Source of the DNA: Pusillimonas sp044464525
GTDB lineage: Bacteria; Pseudomonadota; Gammaproteobacteria; Burkholderiales; Burkholderiaceae_B
Assembly: GCF_044464525.1 (NCBI RefSeq)
Contig: NZ_JBIQLE010000018.1
Coordinates: forward strand, 8,804 to 72,803
DNA length: 64,000 bases
Reading direction: 5' to 3'
Shown: positions 51,040 to 59,581 of the stretch, in pieces
Layout: every line of letters starts with the position of its first letter
Numbering within the stretch: position 1 is the first letter of the stretch
Notes under the pieces: model-generated
What the model was told of the DNA's origin: nothing
Seen by the model: only the letters and a program-made list of their open reading frames with translations
Database searches by the model: none
Made by a program: the position numbers and the translations under genes

Positions 51040-52875
51040 CTACAACTGCGCGCTTAAGCGCGTCTGATGGCTGGCAAGTTCGGCAGGCAGGCGGTCATGC
51101 AGTTTCTCGAAGAGCTCGGCGTGCAGCTGGAGTTCTTTGCGCCAAGCATCGGTGTCTATTGCCGTGATGGCGTCGAACTGCTCGTTGCTGAAATCGAGGC
51201 CATCCCAGTTGAGATCGTGATAGCGCGGCGATATGCCAAAGAGGTTTTCTTCGCCCTGGGCCGCACCTTGAATGCGCTTGAGCATCCACTTGAGCACACG
51301 CATGTTCTCGCCAAAACCGGGCCAGATGAACTTGCCGTCGGCATCGGTTTGGAACCAGTTGACGCAATATATGCGCGGCGGCGTTGCGCCCATTTTCTCG
51401 AGCCGCTTGCCCAGTTCGAGCCAGTGATTAAAGTACGAGCCCATGTTGTAGCCGCAAAACGGCAGCATGGCGAACGGGTCGCGCCGCACCACTCCTTGCT
51501 TGCCCGCCGCCGCCGCGGTGGTTTCGGAACCCATGGTGGCGGCCATGTAAACGCCTTCGACCCAGTTGCGGGCCTCGGTAACCAAAGGCACGGTGTCAGA
51601 GCGCCGGCCGCCGAAAATGAAGGCGTCTATGGGCACGCCCGCAGGGTTGTCCCAATCGGGGTCGATGACGGGATTCTGGTCGGCAGCCACGGTGAAGCGC
51701 GCATTGGGGTGAGCCGCCTTGCGGCCCGAGTCGGGAGTCCAGTCGTTGCCCTGCCAGTCGATGCAGTGTGCGGGGGCGGGGCCCATGCCCTCCCACCACA
51801 CATCACCGTCGTCGGTCAGCGCCACGTTGGTGAACAACACGTTCTCGCGCAGCGAGGCCATGCAGTTGTAGTTGGTCTTGTCATTGGTGCCAGGCGCCAC
51901 GCCAAAATAGCCCGCCTCCGGGTTGATGGCGTACAGGCGGCCATCTTGGCCGGGCTTGATCCAGGCGATGTCGTCACCGATGGTGGTGACCTTCCAGCCC
52001 GACAGCTTTGCGGGTGGAATAAGCATGGCGAAGTTGGTTTTGCCGCAGGCCGACGGAAACGCCGCAGCCACGTGCATCTTCTTACCCTGCGGCGATGTAA
52101 CGCCCAGAATCAACATATGCTCGGCCATCCAGCCCTCATCACGCCCCATGTTCGACGCGATTCGCAGGGCAAAGCACTTTTTACCCAGCAGGGCATTACC
52201 GCCGTAGCCCGAGCCAAACGACCATATCTCGCGCGTTTCCGGATAATGCACGATGTACTTGGTGTCATTGCACGGCCAGGCAACGTCTTTTTGCCCCGGC
52301 TCTAAGGGCATGCCTACCGAATGCACACAGGGCACAAAGGCGCCTTCCGGGCCAAGCACATCGAATACCTTGCGGCCCATGCGGGTCATGATGCGCATAT
52401 TGGCCACGACATAAGGCGAGTCGGTAAGCTCGACCCCTATGTGGGCAATGGGCGAACCCAAGGGCCCCATCGAGAACGGAATCACATACATGGTGCGTCC
52501 GCGCATGCAGCCGGCAAAAAGCCCATCAAGCGTCTGGCGCATTTCGGCGGGGTCGACCCAATGGTTGGTCGGGCCGGCGTCTTCTTCTTTGTTGGAACAG
52601 ATGAAGGTGCGGTCTTCGACACGGGCCACGTCCGACGGATCAGACCAAGCCAGATACGAATTTGGACGCTTGTCGGGGTTTAGCCGGCGAAGGGTGCCCG
52701 CTTTTACCAGCATATCGCACAAGCGGTCGTATTCCTCTCGGGAACCATCGCACCACTCTATACGGTCGGGTTGGGTCAACTCTGCGATCCGGCCTACCCA
52801 CTGTTTCAGGGCGGCATGCCTGACCCACTCAGGCGCGTTGACGTTGGAGGCGGGTTCGGGCACTGCGGCGTTCAT
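51040..52875 (-). CDS. pckG: Phosphoenolpyruvate carboxykinase (GTP)
   Basis: The protein has 611 residues, the size of GTP-type PEPCK. It has the P-loop FPSACGKTNFAMLIPP, the active-site segment GGRRSDTVPLVTEARNWVEG and NWFQTDADGKFIWPGFGENMR at the C-terminal side. It interconverts oxaloacetate and PEP in gluconeogenesis, needed for growth on aromatic and organic acids as found here. AAGGAG precedes the ATG. It faces the maleylacetate reductase gene, with only 11 bp between stops. Confidence 0.97.
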   Translation of the reverse strand: MNAAVPEPASNVNAPEWVRHAALKQWVGRIAELTQPDRIEWCDGSREEYDRLCDMLVKAGTLRRLNPDKRPNSYLAWSDPSDVARVEDRTFICSNKEEDAGPTNHWVDPAEMRQTLDGLFAGCMRGRTMYVIPFSMGPLGSPIAHIGVELTDSPYVVANMRIMTRMGRKVFDVLGPEGAFVPCVHSVGMPLEPGQKDVAWPCNDTKYIVHYPETREIWSFGSGYGGNALLGKKCFALRIASNMGRDEGWMAEHMLILGVTSPQGKKMHVAAAFPSACGKTNFAMLIPPAKLSGWKVTTIGDDIAWIKPGQDGRLYAINPEAGYFGVAPGTNDKTNYNCMASLRENVLFTNVALTDDGDVWWEGMGPAPAHCIDWQGNDWTPDSGRKAAHPNARFTVAADQNPVIDPDWDNPAGVPIDAFIFGGRRSDTVPLVTEARNWVEGVYMAATMGSETTAAAAGKQGVVRRDPFAMLPFCGYNMGSYFNHWLELGKRLEKMGATPPRIYCVNWFQTDADGKFIWPGFGENMRVLKWMLKRIQGAAQGEENLFGISPRYHDLNWDGLDFSNEQFDAITAIDTDAWRKELQLHAELFEKLHDRLPAELASHQTRLSAQL

Positions 52876-52995
52876 ATACTGTTCTCCTTGATGGGGCTCC
52901 GAAACTGGGGCCCGCTGTCTCTTTATATATCCACCCGCATTAATGTTAAAGCCCGGCGGGAATACAAAACGAATCTGTCGTTACAGAGATTTGGC

Positions 52996-53379
52996 TTAGG
53001 ACGGGATGACGGTGGAGGCCCAAGACGCAAGAAGCCAGCGTCCGTCGCGCTCTATCCATACAGACTGAAAAAGATTGTTGAGATTTTTTTTGCCGCCCTG
53101 GGTCTCGATTTGCATGATGACATGGCCATGCATGACGGCCACTGGGCCATACAGCCGAACCTGTGCGTCTTGACGCTTAACGGCCAAATAACGCGAGCGC
53201 CCCTCTTGCAGCGTGGCCAGATATTGTTCTTTATTCTCGACTGCCGCCGACGAATGCGTGTAGACCACGTCATCGGCAAGCATGCCGGCCAGTGCGTCTA
53301 GATCATGGGCCAACATGGCCCGGCATCGCTCGTCGTCCGCCTCGAAAAGGCGGCGCTCGGCATCTGGCTGGTTATTCAC
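52996..53379 (-). CDS. NTF2/SnoaL-like (DUF4440-type) protein
   Basis: The protein has 127 residues. The sequence (ERRLFEADDERCRAMLAHDL, then MLADDVVYTHSSAAVENKEQ and WLLASWAST) is a DUF4440/NTF2 fold. The start at GTG 53379 has GGAGAC upstream; the longer frame is not family-like. It is the last gene of the run that carries the Rieske oxygenase, the GS-like ligase and the amidotransferase. NTF2 folds also form small subunits of ring-hydroxylating dioxygenases, but this protein is shorter than those (about 160-180) and lacks their typical sequence. Confidence 0.78.
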   Translation of the reverse strand: MNNQPDAERRLFEADDERCRAMLAHDLDALAGMLADDVVYTHSSAAVENKEQYLATLQEGRSRYLAVKRQDAQVRLYGPVAVMHGHVIMQIETQGGKKNLNNLFQSVWIERDGRWLLASWASTVIPS

Positions 53380-53517
53380 GCTTTTGTCTCCGTTGAAAGC
53401 CCACGTTACCGACGCTAATCGCGCCAAGTGCATCAAAGGGAGGCATTTGCCGCCCTTTGATCTCGACAGGCCCTAAAGATACTGCGATACCGGCCAGATT
53501 GCCAGCGCAAGCGACGG

Positions 53518-54228
53518 CTACTTCAAACTTTTGACCCAGCGCGCATAGGCGGTGCGCATCATTTCATGCATGGCGGCCGTGCGTTCGTCGAGCCTGGCCT
53601 CGATCTCTTGGCGGGTGTTCACGGCGGAAGCGCCCTTGGCCAACTCGCGATCCAATACCTTGCCGTTGGCACGCATGTACACCTCCACCAGCTCGGGGGT
53701 CATTTCAAGGTGGAACTGCATGCCCAGGTGACGGTCATCCAGCACGAAAGCCTGGTTGGGATACAAGGCGCTGGCCGCAAGGCGAACAGCGCCCTCGGGC
53801 AGACTGAAAGCATCGCCATGCCACTGGAAGATCTCGTCGGCGCCTTGGCCAAACCACTCTTGGGTCTGGGGCACGGGTTCGTACTTTACTTGCTGCCAGC
53901 CGATCTCCATGGCCGGGCCGCGCTCGACCTTTGCGCCGAACGCCGCCGCCATCACCTGGCTGCCCAGGCAATGTCCCGCCACGGGGATGCCCCGCTGCCG
54001 CGCCTTCTCGACAAGCCGAATTTCGTCCTGGATCCAGTCCAGGCCGTCGTTAACGCCCATGGAGCCTCCCATGAGGATGATGCCGCTGAAATTGGACGGA
54101 TCATCGGGAATCGGGGCGCCGTCCATAACCGGCACCACCACCCAGGGGACCCCCAGCTCATTCAAGATCGTTACGACGGCTCCGGGTTGGCCGACGTGAG
54201 TATGCTGGAAAATCGCGATGGGTTTCAT
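53518..54228 (-). CDS. Class I glutamine amidotransferase, aniline-cluster (TdnT/AtdA2)-like
   Basis: The protein has 236 residues. The nucleophile elbow AGHCLGSQ has Cys87, and the His-x-Glu of the triad is in QFHLEMTPE. This is the GMP-synthase-type amidotransferase domain standing alone. The ATG at 54228 follows AAGGAG. In aniline degradation clusters a similar protein hydrolyses gamma-glutamylanilide or transfers the group. The gap to the ligase gene upstream is 183 bp, with short hairpins (54361-54378 and 54381-54394) that are not clear terminators. Confidence 0.85.
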   Translation of the reverse strand: MKPIAIFQHTHVGQPGAVVTILNELGVPWVVVPVMDGAPIPDDPSNFSGIILMGGSMGVNDGLDWIQDEIRLVEKARQRGIPVAGHCLGSQVMAAAFGAKVERGPAMEIGWQQVKYEPVPQTQEWFGQGADEIFQWHGDAFSLPEGAVRLAASALYPNQAFVLDDRHLGMQFHLEMTPELVEVYMRANGKVLDRELAKGASAVNTRQEIEARLDERTAAMHEMMRTAYARWVKSLK

Positions 54229-54411
54229 TGAGCGAAAATCTCCTTGGCGACGACGCGCCGAAAAAAACCAAGTGGATGGCCGGCAAAACCCGCCGGCATG
54301 GAACACCGTACAGCGAGCACAACATATCTGCGTTCAGTCGCTGTTCGGCCGGAAGCACCGGAAAGGCTCACGCCTTTCGCAGCGGCATAAGCCGCGCTGG
54401 TGTCGTACCCG

Positions 54412-55860
54412 CTAATAGAGCGTGAAGTACTCGCGCTGCTCCCATTCAGTAACCGCCTGATTGAACCGGGCCAGCTCCGCCTCTTTGACGTGACAGTAAA
54501 AATTGACGAACTGCGGCGTAAGCTGCTGGCACAGGTACTCGTCCTGCTTAAGCGCGTGCAACGCATCCGGCAGCGATCGGGGCAAAGGCGCGGTTGTGTC
54601 TTCGTAGGGCTCGTCGGCACTGGGGCAAGGCTTGAGCTTGCGCTTGATGCCATCCAACCCCGAAAACACCTGCGAGGCCATATATAGATAAGGGTTGGCC
54701 AGAGGTTCGCCGACCCGGTTCTCGATACGGGTCGCCGCCTGGCCCACCCCGCCCAGCACCCGCAGCATGGCGCCGCGGTTATCGCGCCCCCAGCTTGCCC
54801 GGTCGGGCGCCAGCGACAACGAACGATATCGGCGATAGCCATTGATGGTGGGCGTCGACAAAGGCGCCGCGCCCACGGCATGCTCGAGCAGCCCGGCCAG
54901 ATACTGGTACCCCAGCTCGGACAGTTCGGTCCCTTCTTGCTCTGGGATGAACAAATTGCGGCCCGTGGCAAGATCGCACAGCGACTGGTGCAGGTGCCAG
55001 CCGCTGGACATCACGCTGGGGACGCGAGGCCGGCACATGAAGGTGGCATGGTAGCCGTGGCGATGGCATACCTGCTTGATGGCGCTGCGTACCAGCACCA
55101 TGGCGTCAGCGGCCATCATGCCCGGCATGGGTCCAAAAGTAAGTTCGAACTGGCTGGGCCCGAACTCGATCTCCATCGAATGAACCGGAAGCTGCAAACC
55201 CTGCATGGTGGTGCGCAACAGCTCCATGAGCTCTTCGGTGGCGTCGTAGCGCTGCTCGGTGAGATATTGATAGCCGTGCGTCAGCAGCGATACTTCGGGC
55301 GGCATGCCCGGCTGCCCGGGCTGGCTGCCGTCATGCAGCCCCATCTTGGGGTCTTCGACCCGGAACACATGAAACTCAACCTCGAGGCCGGCCGTGAGGC
55401 TCATGCCCTGCTCTTCGAGCGCACCCAAGGCACGGCGCAAAATGCCCCGTGTTTCCAGCGGTGCCTGGCGCCCGTCTGTCATGTAGGCATCGCATAACAC
55501 CCAGCCCGTTCGCGGCGACCACGGCAAAATGCGGAATGTGGCTGGGTCGGCCACCATGACGAAGTCGGCGGCGCCTTGCATGCCCGGGAAATCAAAGCCT
55601 CCGCCCGCCGAAAACACCGGAAACACCGTTTGATGCGAGGTGTCTTTGGCGAACAGCGTGGTGGTCATGTTGACCCCGCCCCGCAGAGCGCTGATCGCCT
55701 CGGAGGCAACCAGCGTCTTGCCGCGCAAAACACCGTGCAGGTCGGGGAAGGCAAAGCGCACAACATCCACTTCGCCGGCCTCGAGGCGGCGCGCAAGCTC
55801 TTCTGCTGTGCGCGCCTGCTCGGGCGTCCATACGTCGAACCTCTCGACAAAACTTGCCAT
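54412..55860 (-). CDS. Glutamine-synthetase-family ligase, gamma-glutamylanilide synthase-like
   Basis: The protein has 482 residues. Active-site pieces are GLEVEFHVF (metal-binding Glu), MEIEFGPSQFEL, SGWHLHQSL (ammonia/glutamate site) and RIENRVGEP. It is not a housekeeping GlnA: the C-terminal adenylylation Tyr region is absent, and the N-terminus resembles the PuuA/GlnT/TdnQ group. Such ligases join glutamate to an amine with ATP. AAGGA precedes the ATG. It follows the Rieske gene after only 9 bp, so its amine substrate is probably the same compound the oxygenase attacks. Confidence 0.87.
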   Translation of the reverse strand: MASFVERFDVWTPEQARTAEELARRLEAGEVDVVRFAFPDLHGVLRGKTLVASEAISALRGGVNMTTTLFAKDTSHQTVFPVFSAGGGFDFPGMQGAADFVMVADPATFRILPWSPRTGWVLCDAYMTDGRQAPLETRGILRRALGALEEQGMSLTAGLEVEFHVFRVEDPKMGLHDGSQPGQPGMPPEVSLLTHGYQYLTEQRYDATEELMELLRTTMQGLQLPVHSMEIEFGPSQFELTFGPMPGMMAADAMVLVRSAIKQVCHRHGYHATFMCRPRVPSVMSSGWHLHQSLCDLATGRNLFIPEQEGTELSELGYQYLAGLLEHAVGAAPLSTPTINGYRRYRSLSLAPDRASWGRDNRGAMLRVLGGVGQAATRIENRVGEPLANPYLYMASQVFSGLDGIKRKLKPCPSADEPYEDTTAPLPRSLPDALHALKQDEYLCQQLTPQFVNFYCHVKEAELARFNQAVTEWEQREYFTLY

Positions 55861-55869
55861 GTTCGGTCC

Positions 55870-57195
55870 TTAGGCGCTTAGCCGCTGTGATGCCCAATCG
55901 GATTCCTGGCGACGCTTCAGGTCGGCCTCCACCCAGTAGGCTTTTTCCTGATTGCGCGGACCGACGCCGTCGATGGAGGCCGGGCCGGTAACCTCGCGGG
56001 CCTCTTCGTCGCTAAGCACCATGGGTACCGTGCCTTCACCGGCCAGCGTGGCCTCGATGGCTTTGACCAGCATGCGGCGATAGGTATAGATGCATTTATC
56101 GCTGGCGGCCAGGTGTTCGCGGGTGCGGTCCTGGATGGCCCCCTGCGACTCAACCGCCCACTGGTCATGCACGTTGATGTCGTGGCCCATGCCGGTGTAG
56201 GTTTCTGTCATTTGCTCGTTGGCGTCAAAGCCATAGTTGTTGCTTTTGTTCTTGCGCGACGTGTAGTTGGGCAGTTCGTACAGCTCGAGACGCTGAGCGC
56301 GCATCTGCTCTTTGTTCACCGGCTCGGTGAAACTTGTGAAGATGGCATACCAATAGCAGTGCGTATCATCGATGGGCACGTGCCACTGCGAGATGGTCAT
56401 TTCAGAGCTCATGGGAATGACGATGGCTTGCGGAAACACCATGTTGGTGACCCGAACGTGAGTCAGTTCGTCGTTGAGCTCGCGCAGCGAAACCATGCGC
56501 ATGCCGTAGTTGGTGGGCTCGACATTGATGGTGGGGCGGCCGTATTCGCGCAGCACCTTTGTGATGGGAATCTCGGAGTCGATTGATGTACTGCGAAACT
56601 GCTTGCCGTAGCTGGCCGAGGCGTCTTCGTCTTCAAAAAAGCGGTGCAGGTACGAGGCATGCGCCGGATCGATGCCCACCTCGAGCGCCTGCAGCCAATT
56701 ACATTCCCATAGGCCCTTGAAAGCGAAGGTATGCGTGCCGGGCGCCACGAAACAGTCCATTTCCGGGAAGGCGGGCGGCTCACCCTCGCCCAGATAGGCA
56801 AAGATGACACCGCTGCGCTCCACCACCGGGTAAGCGCCTTGTTGGATGGTCGTGTGAAACTTGCTGTTGGCGGGCTCGGCCGGAGTTTCCAGGCATTCGC
56901 CCTTGATATTGAACAGCCAGCCATGGAAAGCACATCGGATGCCGCCGTCTTCGATACGGCCAAAGGCAAGGTCGGCGCCGCGATGCGGACAGTCGCGATC
57001 AAGCAGGCCAAGCTGCCCTGTGTCGTCGCGGAACAAGACCATGTCTTGCCCAAGCAGCTTGACGGCTTTCATGGGCTTGGTCCCGGCCAGCTCTTCAGCC
57101 AGGGCTACAGGCTGCCAATAGCGGCGCAATAGTTTGCCTGCGGGGGCATCAGGGCCGACCCGGGTGATGAAATCGTTTTGTTCAGCAGTAAGCAT
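55870..57195 (-). CDS. Rieske oxygenase alpha subunit, phthalate 4,5-dioxygenase-like
   Basis: The protein has 441 residues. The Rieske site is Cys69-x-His71 and Cys88-x2-His91 (CPHRGADL and CAFHGWLF). The mononuclear site is the D-x2-H-x4-H in GIDPAHASYLHRF. The RYWQPVALAEELAG start and length mark the phthalate dioxygenase/LigX-type group, which forms trimers of one subunit and needs a separate reductase. No small subunit or reductase gene is adjacent. It is the first gene of the amine module, divergent from a GntR regulator. The 360-bp leader contains a 15-bp motif shared with that regulator's promoter. Confidence 0.9.
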   Translation of the reverse strand: MLTAEQNDFITRVGPDAPAGKLLRRYWQPVALAEELAGTKPMKAVKLLGQDMVLFRDDTGQLGLLDRDCPHRGADLAFGRIEDGGIRCAFHGWLFNIKGECLETPAEPANSKFHTTIQQGAYPVVERSGVIFAYLGEGEPPAFPEMDCFVAPGTHTFAFKGLWECNWLQALEVGIDPAHASYLHRFFEDEDASASYGKQFRSTSIDSEIPITKVLREYGRPTINVEPTNYGMRMVSLRELNDELTHVRVTNMVFPQAIVIPMSSEMTISQWHVPIDDTHCYWYAIFTSFTEPVNKEQMRAQRLELYELPNYTSRKNKSNNYGFDANEQMTETYTGMGHDINVHDQWAVESQGAIQDRTREHLAASDKCIYTYRRMLVKAIEATLAGEGTVPMVLSDEEAREVTGPASIDGVGPRNQEKAYWVEADLKRRQESDWASQRLSA

Positions 57196-57274
57196 GGGAT
57201 AACTCCTTGCGATGTGTTTGATATGTGCAAGAGTGCCGTTGCGCCTCAGACAGCACGGCGGCGGCAGTGCATTT

Positions 57275-57289
57275 TTTCATTGCATACAG
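57275..57289. promoter_or_regulatory. Candidate GntR operator, proximal copy
   Basis: TTTCATTGCATACAG, 80 bp upstream of the Rieske oxygenase ATG. The same 15-mer with one change occurs at 57496-57510. The core TTGCATACA resembles TNGTNNNACNA-type and TTGCATGCA-type sites used by FadR/FCD regulators. The rest of this 360-bp space is AT-rich around 57370-57430 and shows no gene. Confidence 0.6.
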
Positions 57290-57495
57290 TTTTACGATTT
57301 CGGCGGCAGATGTCAAATATGCGGGCCGTGGTTGAGACTAGCCTCTCTACCGCCTTAGACTACTGTAGACCAGCCAAGCTATTAGTATTTTTTGTTTAAT
57401 ATCAATATATTACTATGAACATAACGTAACATTAAATTCTTCCGCCCGGACCGGACCCAACTCTTCACCCTAGGGTAAACACTAGGCCGCCTGCC

Positions 57496-57510
57496 TTTCA
57501 TTGCATGCAG
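57496..57510. promoter_or_regulatory. Candidate GntR operator, distal copy
   Basis: TTTCATTGCATGCAG, 46 bp upstream of the gntR-type start. It contains the palindrome TGCATGCA. It matches the copy at 57275-57289 in 14 of 15 positions and in the same orientation. Confidence 0.6.
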
Positions 57511-57555
57511 CATTTCAATTACAGTAGAATCTGCAGGCAGTCAACGGAGAAGTTC

Positions 57556-58296
57556 ATGAAGCCCATTCCAGAGTCCCAGCAATCGCGGGTGCTCATCCAG
57601 TTACGCGATCTCATCCTGAAAGGCGCTTTCGCGCCGGGCGAGCGCCTGGCCGAAATCCCGCTGGCCGAAAAGCTTGATGCTTCCCGTACCCCCGTTCGCC
57701 TCGCCCTAACCACGCTTGAATACGAAGGCCTGATCGAGGCCATGGCCAGCGGCGGCTATCGCATGCGGGGTTTCACCGCCACTGAAGTCTCGCACGCCAT
57801 CCAGACACGCGGAGTGCTCGAAGGCTACGCCGCCCGCCTACTGACAGAAAAAGGTCCCTCGAAGCAACTTTTGCGTCAATTGCGGCAATGTCTTGACGAA
57901 GGCGACGAAGCCGTCAACAAAATCCAGATGAACTACGACGATTATGCCGCCTATGTCGAAATCAACGAGCGCTTTCACGCGCTAATACTCGAAGGCTGCG
58001 GCAACCGCACCGTGCAACGCATGATGGACATGCTCAACGGCCAGCCCTTTGCCGCGCCCAGCGCCATGCTGCCCATGCAATCGTCCCACGAAGAGGGTAC
58101 GCGAGCCATGCAACAGGCACAGCTTCAGCATCACGCAATCGTCCAGGCCATCGAGCGTGGCCAGGGCACACGCGCCCAGGCGCTTGGCGAAGAACACGTA
58201 GAGATCGCCCGCATGAACGTCGAGCACGCCACCAAAAACCCAGAGCTGGCTGCCCAAGTGATGCCGGGAATCCGGCTGGTGACACGCACGGGTTAA
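57556..58296 (+). CDS. GntR-family regulator, FCD subfamily
   Basis: The protein has 246 residues. The winged helix (LRDLILKGAFAPGERLAEI, then LDASRTPVRLALTTLEYEGL) is followed by an all-helical FCD domain. The metal-binding pattern is present in NERFHALILE and in the later QHHAIVQAIE and EEHVEIARM. FCD regulators commonly sense organic acids. The ATG at 57556 follows GGAGA; the longer frame lacks similarity. It is divergent from the Rieske operon and shares a repeated motif with it. Confidence 0.9.
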   Translation: MKPIPESQQSRVLIQLRDLILKGAFAPGERLAEIPLAEKLDASRTPVRLALTTLEYEGLIEAMASGGYRMRGFTATEVSHAIQTRGVLEGYAARLLTEKGPSKQLLRQLRQCLDEGDEAVNKIQMNYDDYAAYVEINERFHALILEGCGNRTVQRMMDMLNGQPFAAPSAMLPMQSSHEEGTRAMQQAQLQHHAIVQAIERGQGTRAQALGEEHVEIARMNVEHATKNPELAAQVMPGIRLVTRTG

Positions 58297-58313
58297 TCAC
58301 CAGCGAACACCCA

Positions 58314-59489
58314 TCAGCTCATCGCGCATTCATCCGCATAAGAATCCGCCTGGTTCTTGAGCACGTCTTTGGCGATCATCTTGAATTGCGCCTTGCCATC
58401 GTCGCCCTTGACGATCTGAAACACATGGTAGCTCTGGACCGGATAATTGTTATTTCCGAACTTGAAGTCGCCTCGAAGGGAATCGAACTGTGCGTTCTTG
58501 ATCGCCTGATTGAACGCCTTCTTGTCCGATACATCACCCTTGAGCGAACCCACCGCAGCGTTCAGCAACATGGCGGCATCATATGAGAACGCCGCGTATG
58601 CCGACGGCAGCCGTCCATACTTTTCTTCGTAGGCCTTCACGAAATCGCGGGATTGCTGATTCTCGATGCCTGGGGTCCAGGTATCGACAACGATCGAACC
58701 AAAGACCGCCTCGCCCATTGCCGCCACCCCTGCACCTTCGATCGAGTTGGCCGAGTAAAGCGGGTATTTGTCGCTAAGGCCGGCCTGCCGATATTGCCTC
58801 ACGAAACTAATCGCCAAGGCGCCCGGATAAAACATGAATACCGCATCCGGGTTAGAGGAAGACACTTGCGTCAGCTCGGCCGAGAAATCCAGTTGATTGA
58901 GCGGCGTGTAGATTTCGTCCACTACTTCGCCTTTATATTCTTGCTTGAAGCCCGCCAGCTTATCCTTTCCCCCCACAAAGTTGGGCGTCAACAGGCTTAC
59001 CCGCTTTACACCCTCGTTTTGCAGGTACTTGCCCATGGCTTCGGCAGGTGTATCGCTCTGCCACGAGGTGATGAACAGGTTGGGCTTGCACAGCTTGCCG
59101 GCGGTGGGCGAAGGGCCGGACACAGTGCCGATGAAAGGCACATCGGTTTCAGCAATCTTGGGTTGCAAGGCCATCAACACATGCGCGAAGGTCAGGCCGG
59201 TTACGACGTCGACATTCTCACGCTCAATAAGCCTCGCAACACTGGTCAAGGCGGTGTCCGGTTTTTGTTGGTCGTCCTCCACCACCAGCTCGGCCGGCAC
59301 GCCGCCAAGTTTCCCGCCAAGTTGATCCAGAGCCAGCTTGAGGCCGTCGAGCTGGTCCTGCCCTACTGCAGCCGACGGGCCCGACAAGGTGGCGACGAAG
59401 CCGACCTTGACGTCGGCCAAGGCCGCAGCGGGCAGGGTTGCCGAAAGCGCCAGCGCAATTGCGACAGCGAGCTTGTGTTTTCTGATCAT
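58314..59489 (-). CDS. LivK-type ABC transporter substrate-binding protein
   Basis: The protein has 391 residues. The signal peptide (ALALSATLPAAALA then D) precedes VKVGFVATLSGPSAAVGQD. It is the same binding fold as the other two LivK-type receptors of the window, but of a branch that includes aromatic and amine binding proteins. It lies downstream of the FAH gene on the same strand, 92 bp after its stop. A LivF-like ATPase end is at the right edge of the window, so some transporter genes are nearby. Confidence 0.88.
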   Translation of the reverse strand: MIRKHKLAVAIALALSATLPAAALADVKVGFVATLSGPSAAVGQDQLDGLKLALDQLGGKLGGVPAELVVEDDQQKPDTALTSVARLIERENVDVVTGLTFAHVLMALQPKIAETDVPFIGTVSGPSPTAGKLCKPNLFITSWQSDTPAEAMGKYLQNEGVKRVSLLTPNFVGGKDKLAGFKQEYKGEVVDEIYTPLNQLDFSAELTQVSSSNPDAVFMFYPGALAISFVRQYRQAGLSDKYPLYSANSIEGAGVAAMGEAVFGSIVVDTWTPGIENQQSRDFVKAYEEKYGRLPSAYAAFSYDAAMLLNAAVGSLKGDVSDKKAFNQAIKNAQFDSLRGDFKFGNNNYPVQSYHVFQIVKGDDGKAQFKMIAKDVLKNQADSYADECAMS

Positions 59490-59581
59490 GGTTCTTGTCT
59501 CCGTTTTCTAATAATGTATGTGTCTGCATATCGGGCCAAAGCATGAAAGCAGGCCCGCCACCACCGAAGCCCGGCCTGAAA

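Noticed and set aside
51067..52305. A 412-codon open frame on the plus strand opposite pckG
   Set aside because: It is antisense to a clearly recognised gene, its composition is typical of a shadow frame in GC-rich DNA, and no family is recognisable.
52996..53379. The DUF4440 protein as small (beta) subunit of the Rieske dioxygenase
   Set aside because: The fold is shared, but the protein is too short and lacks recognisable beta-subunit features. The oxygenase is of a type that usually works without one.
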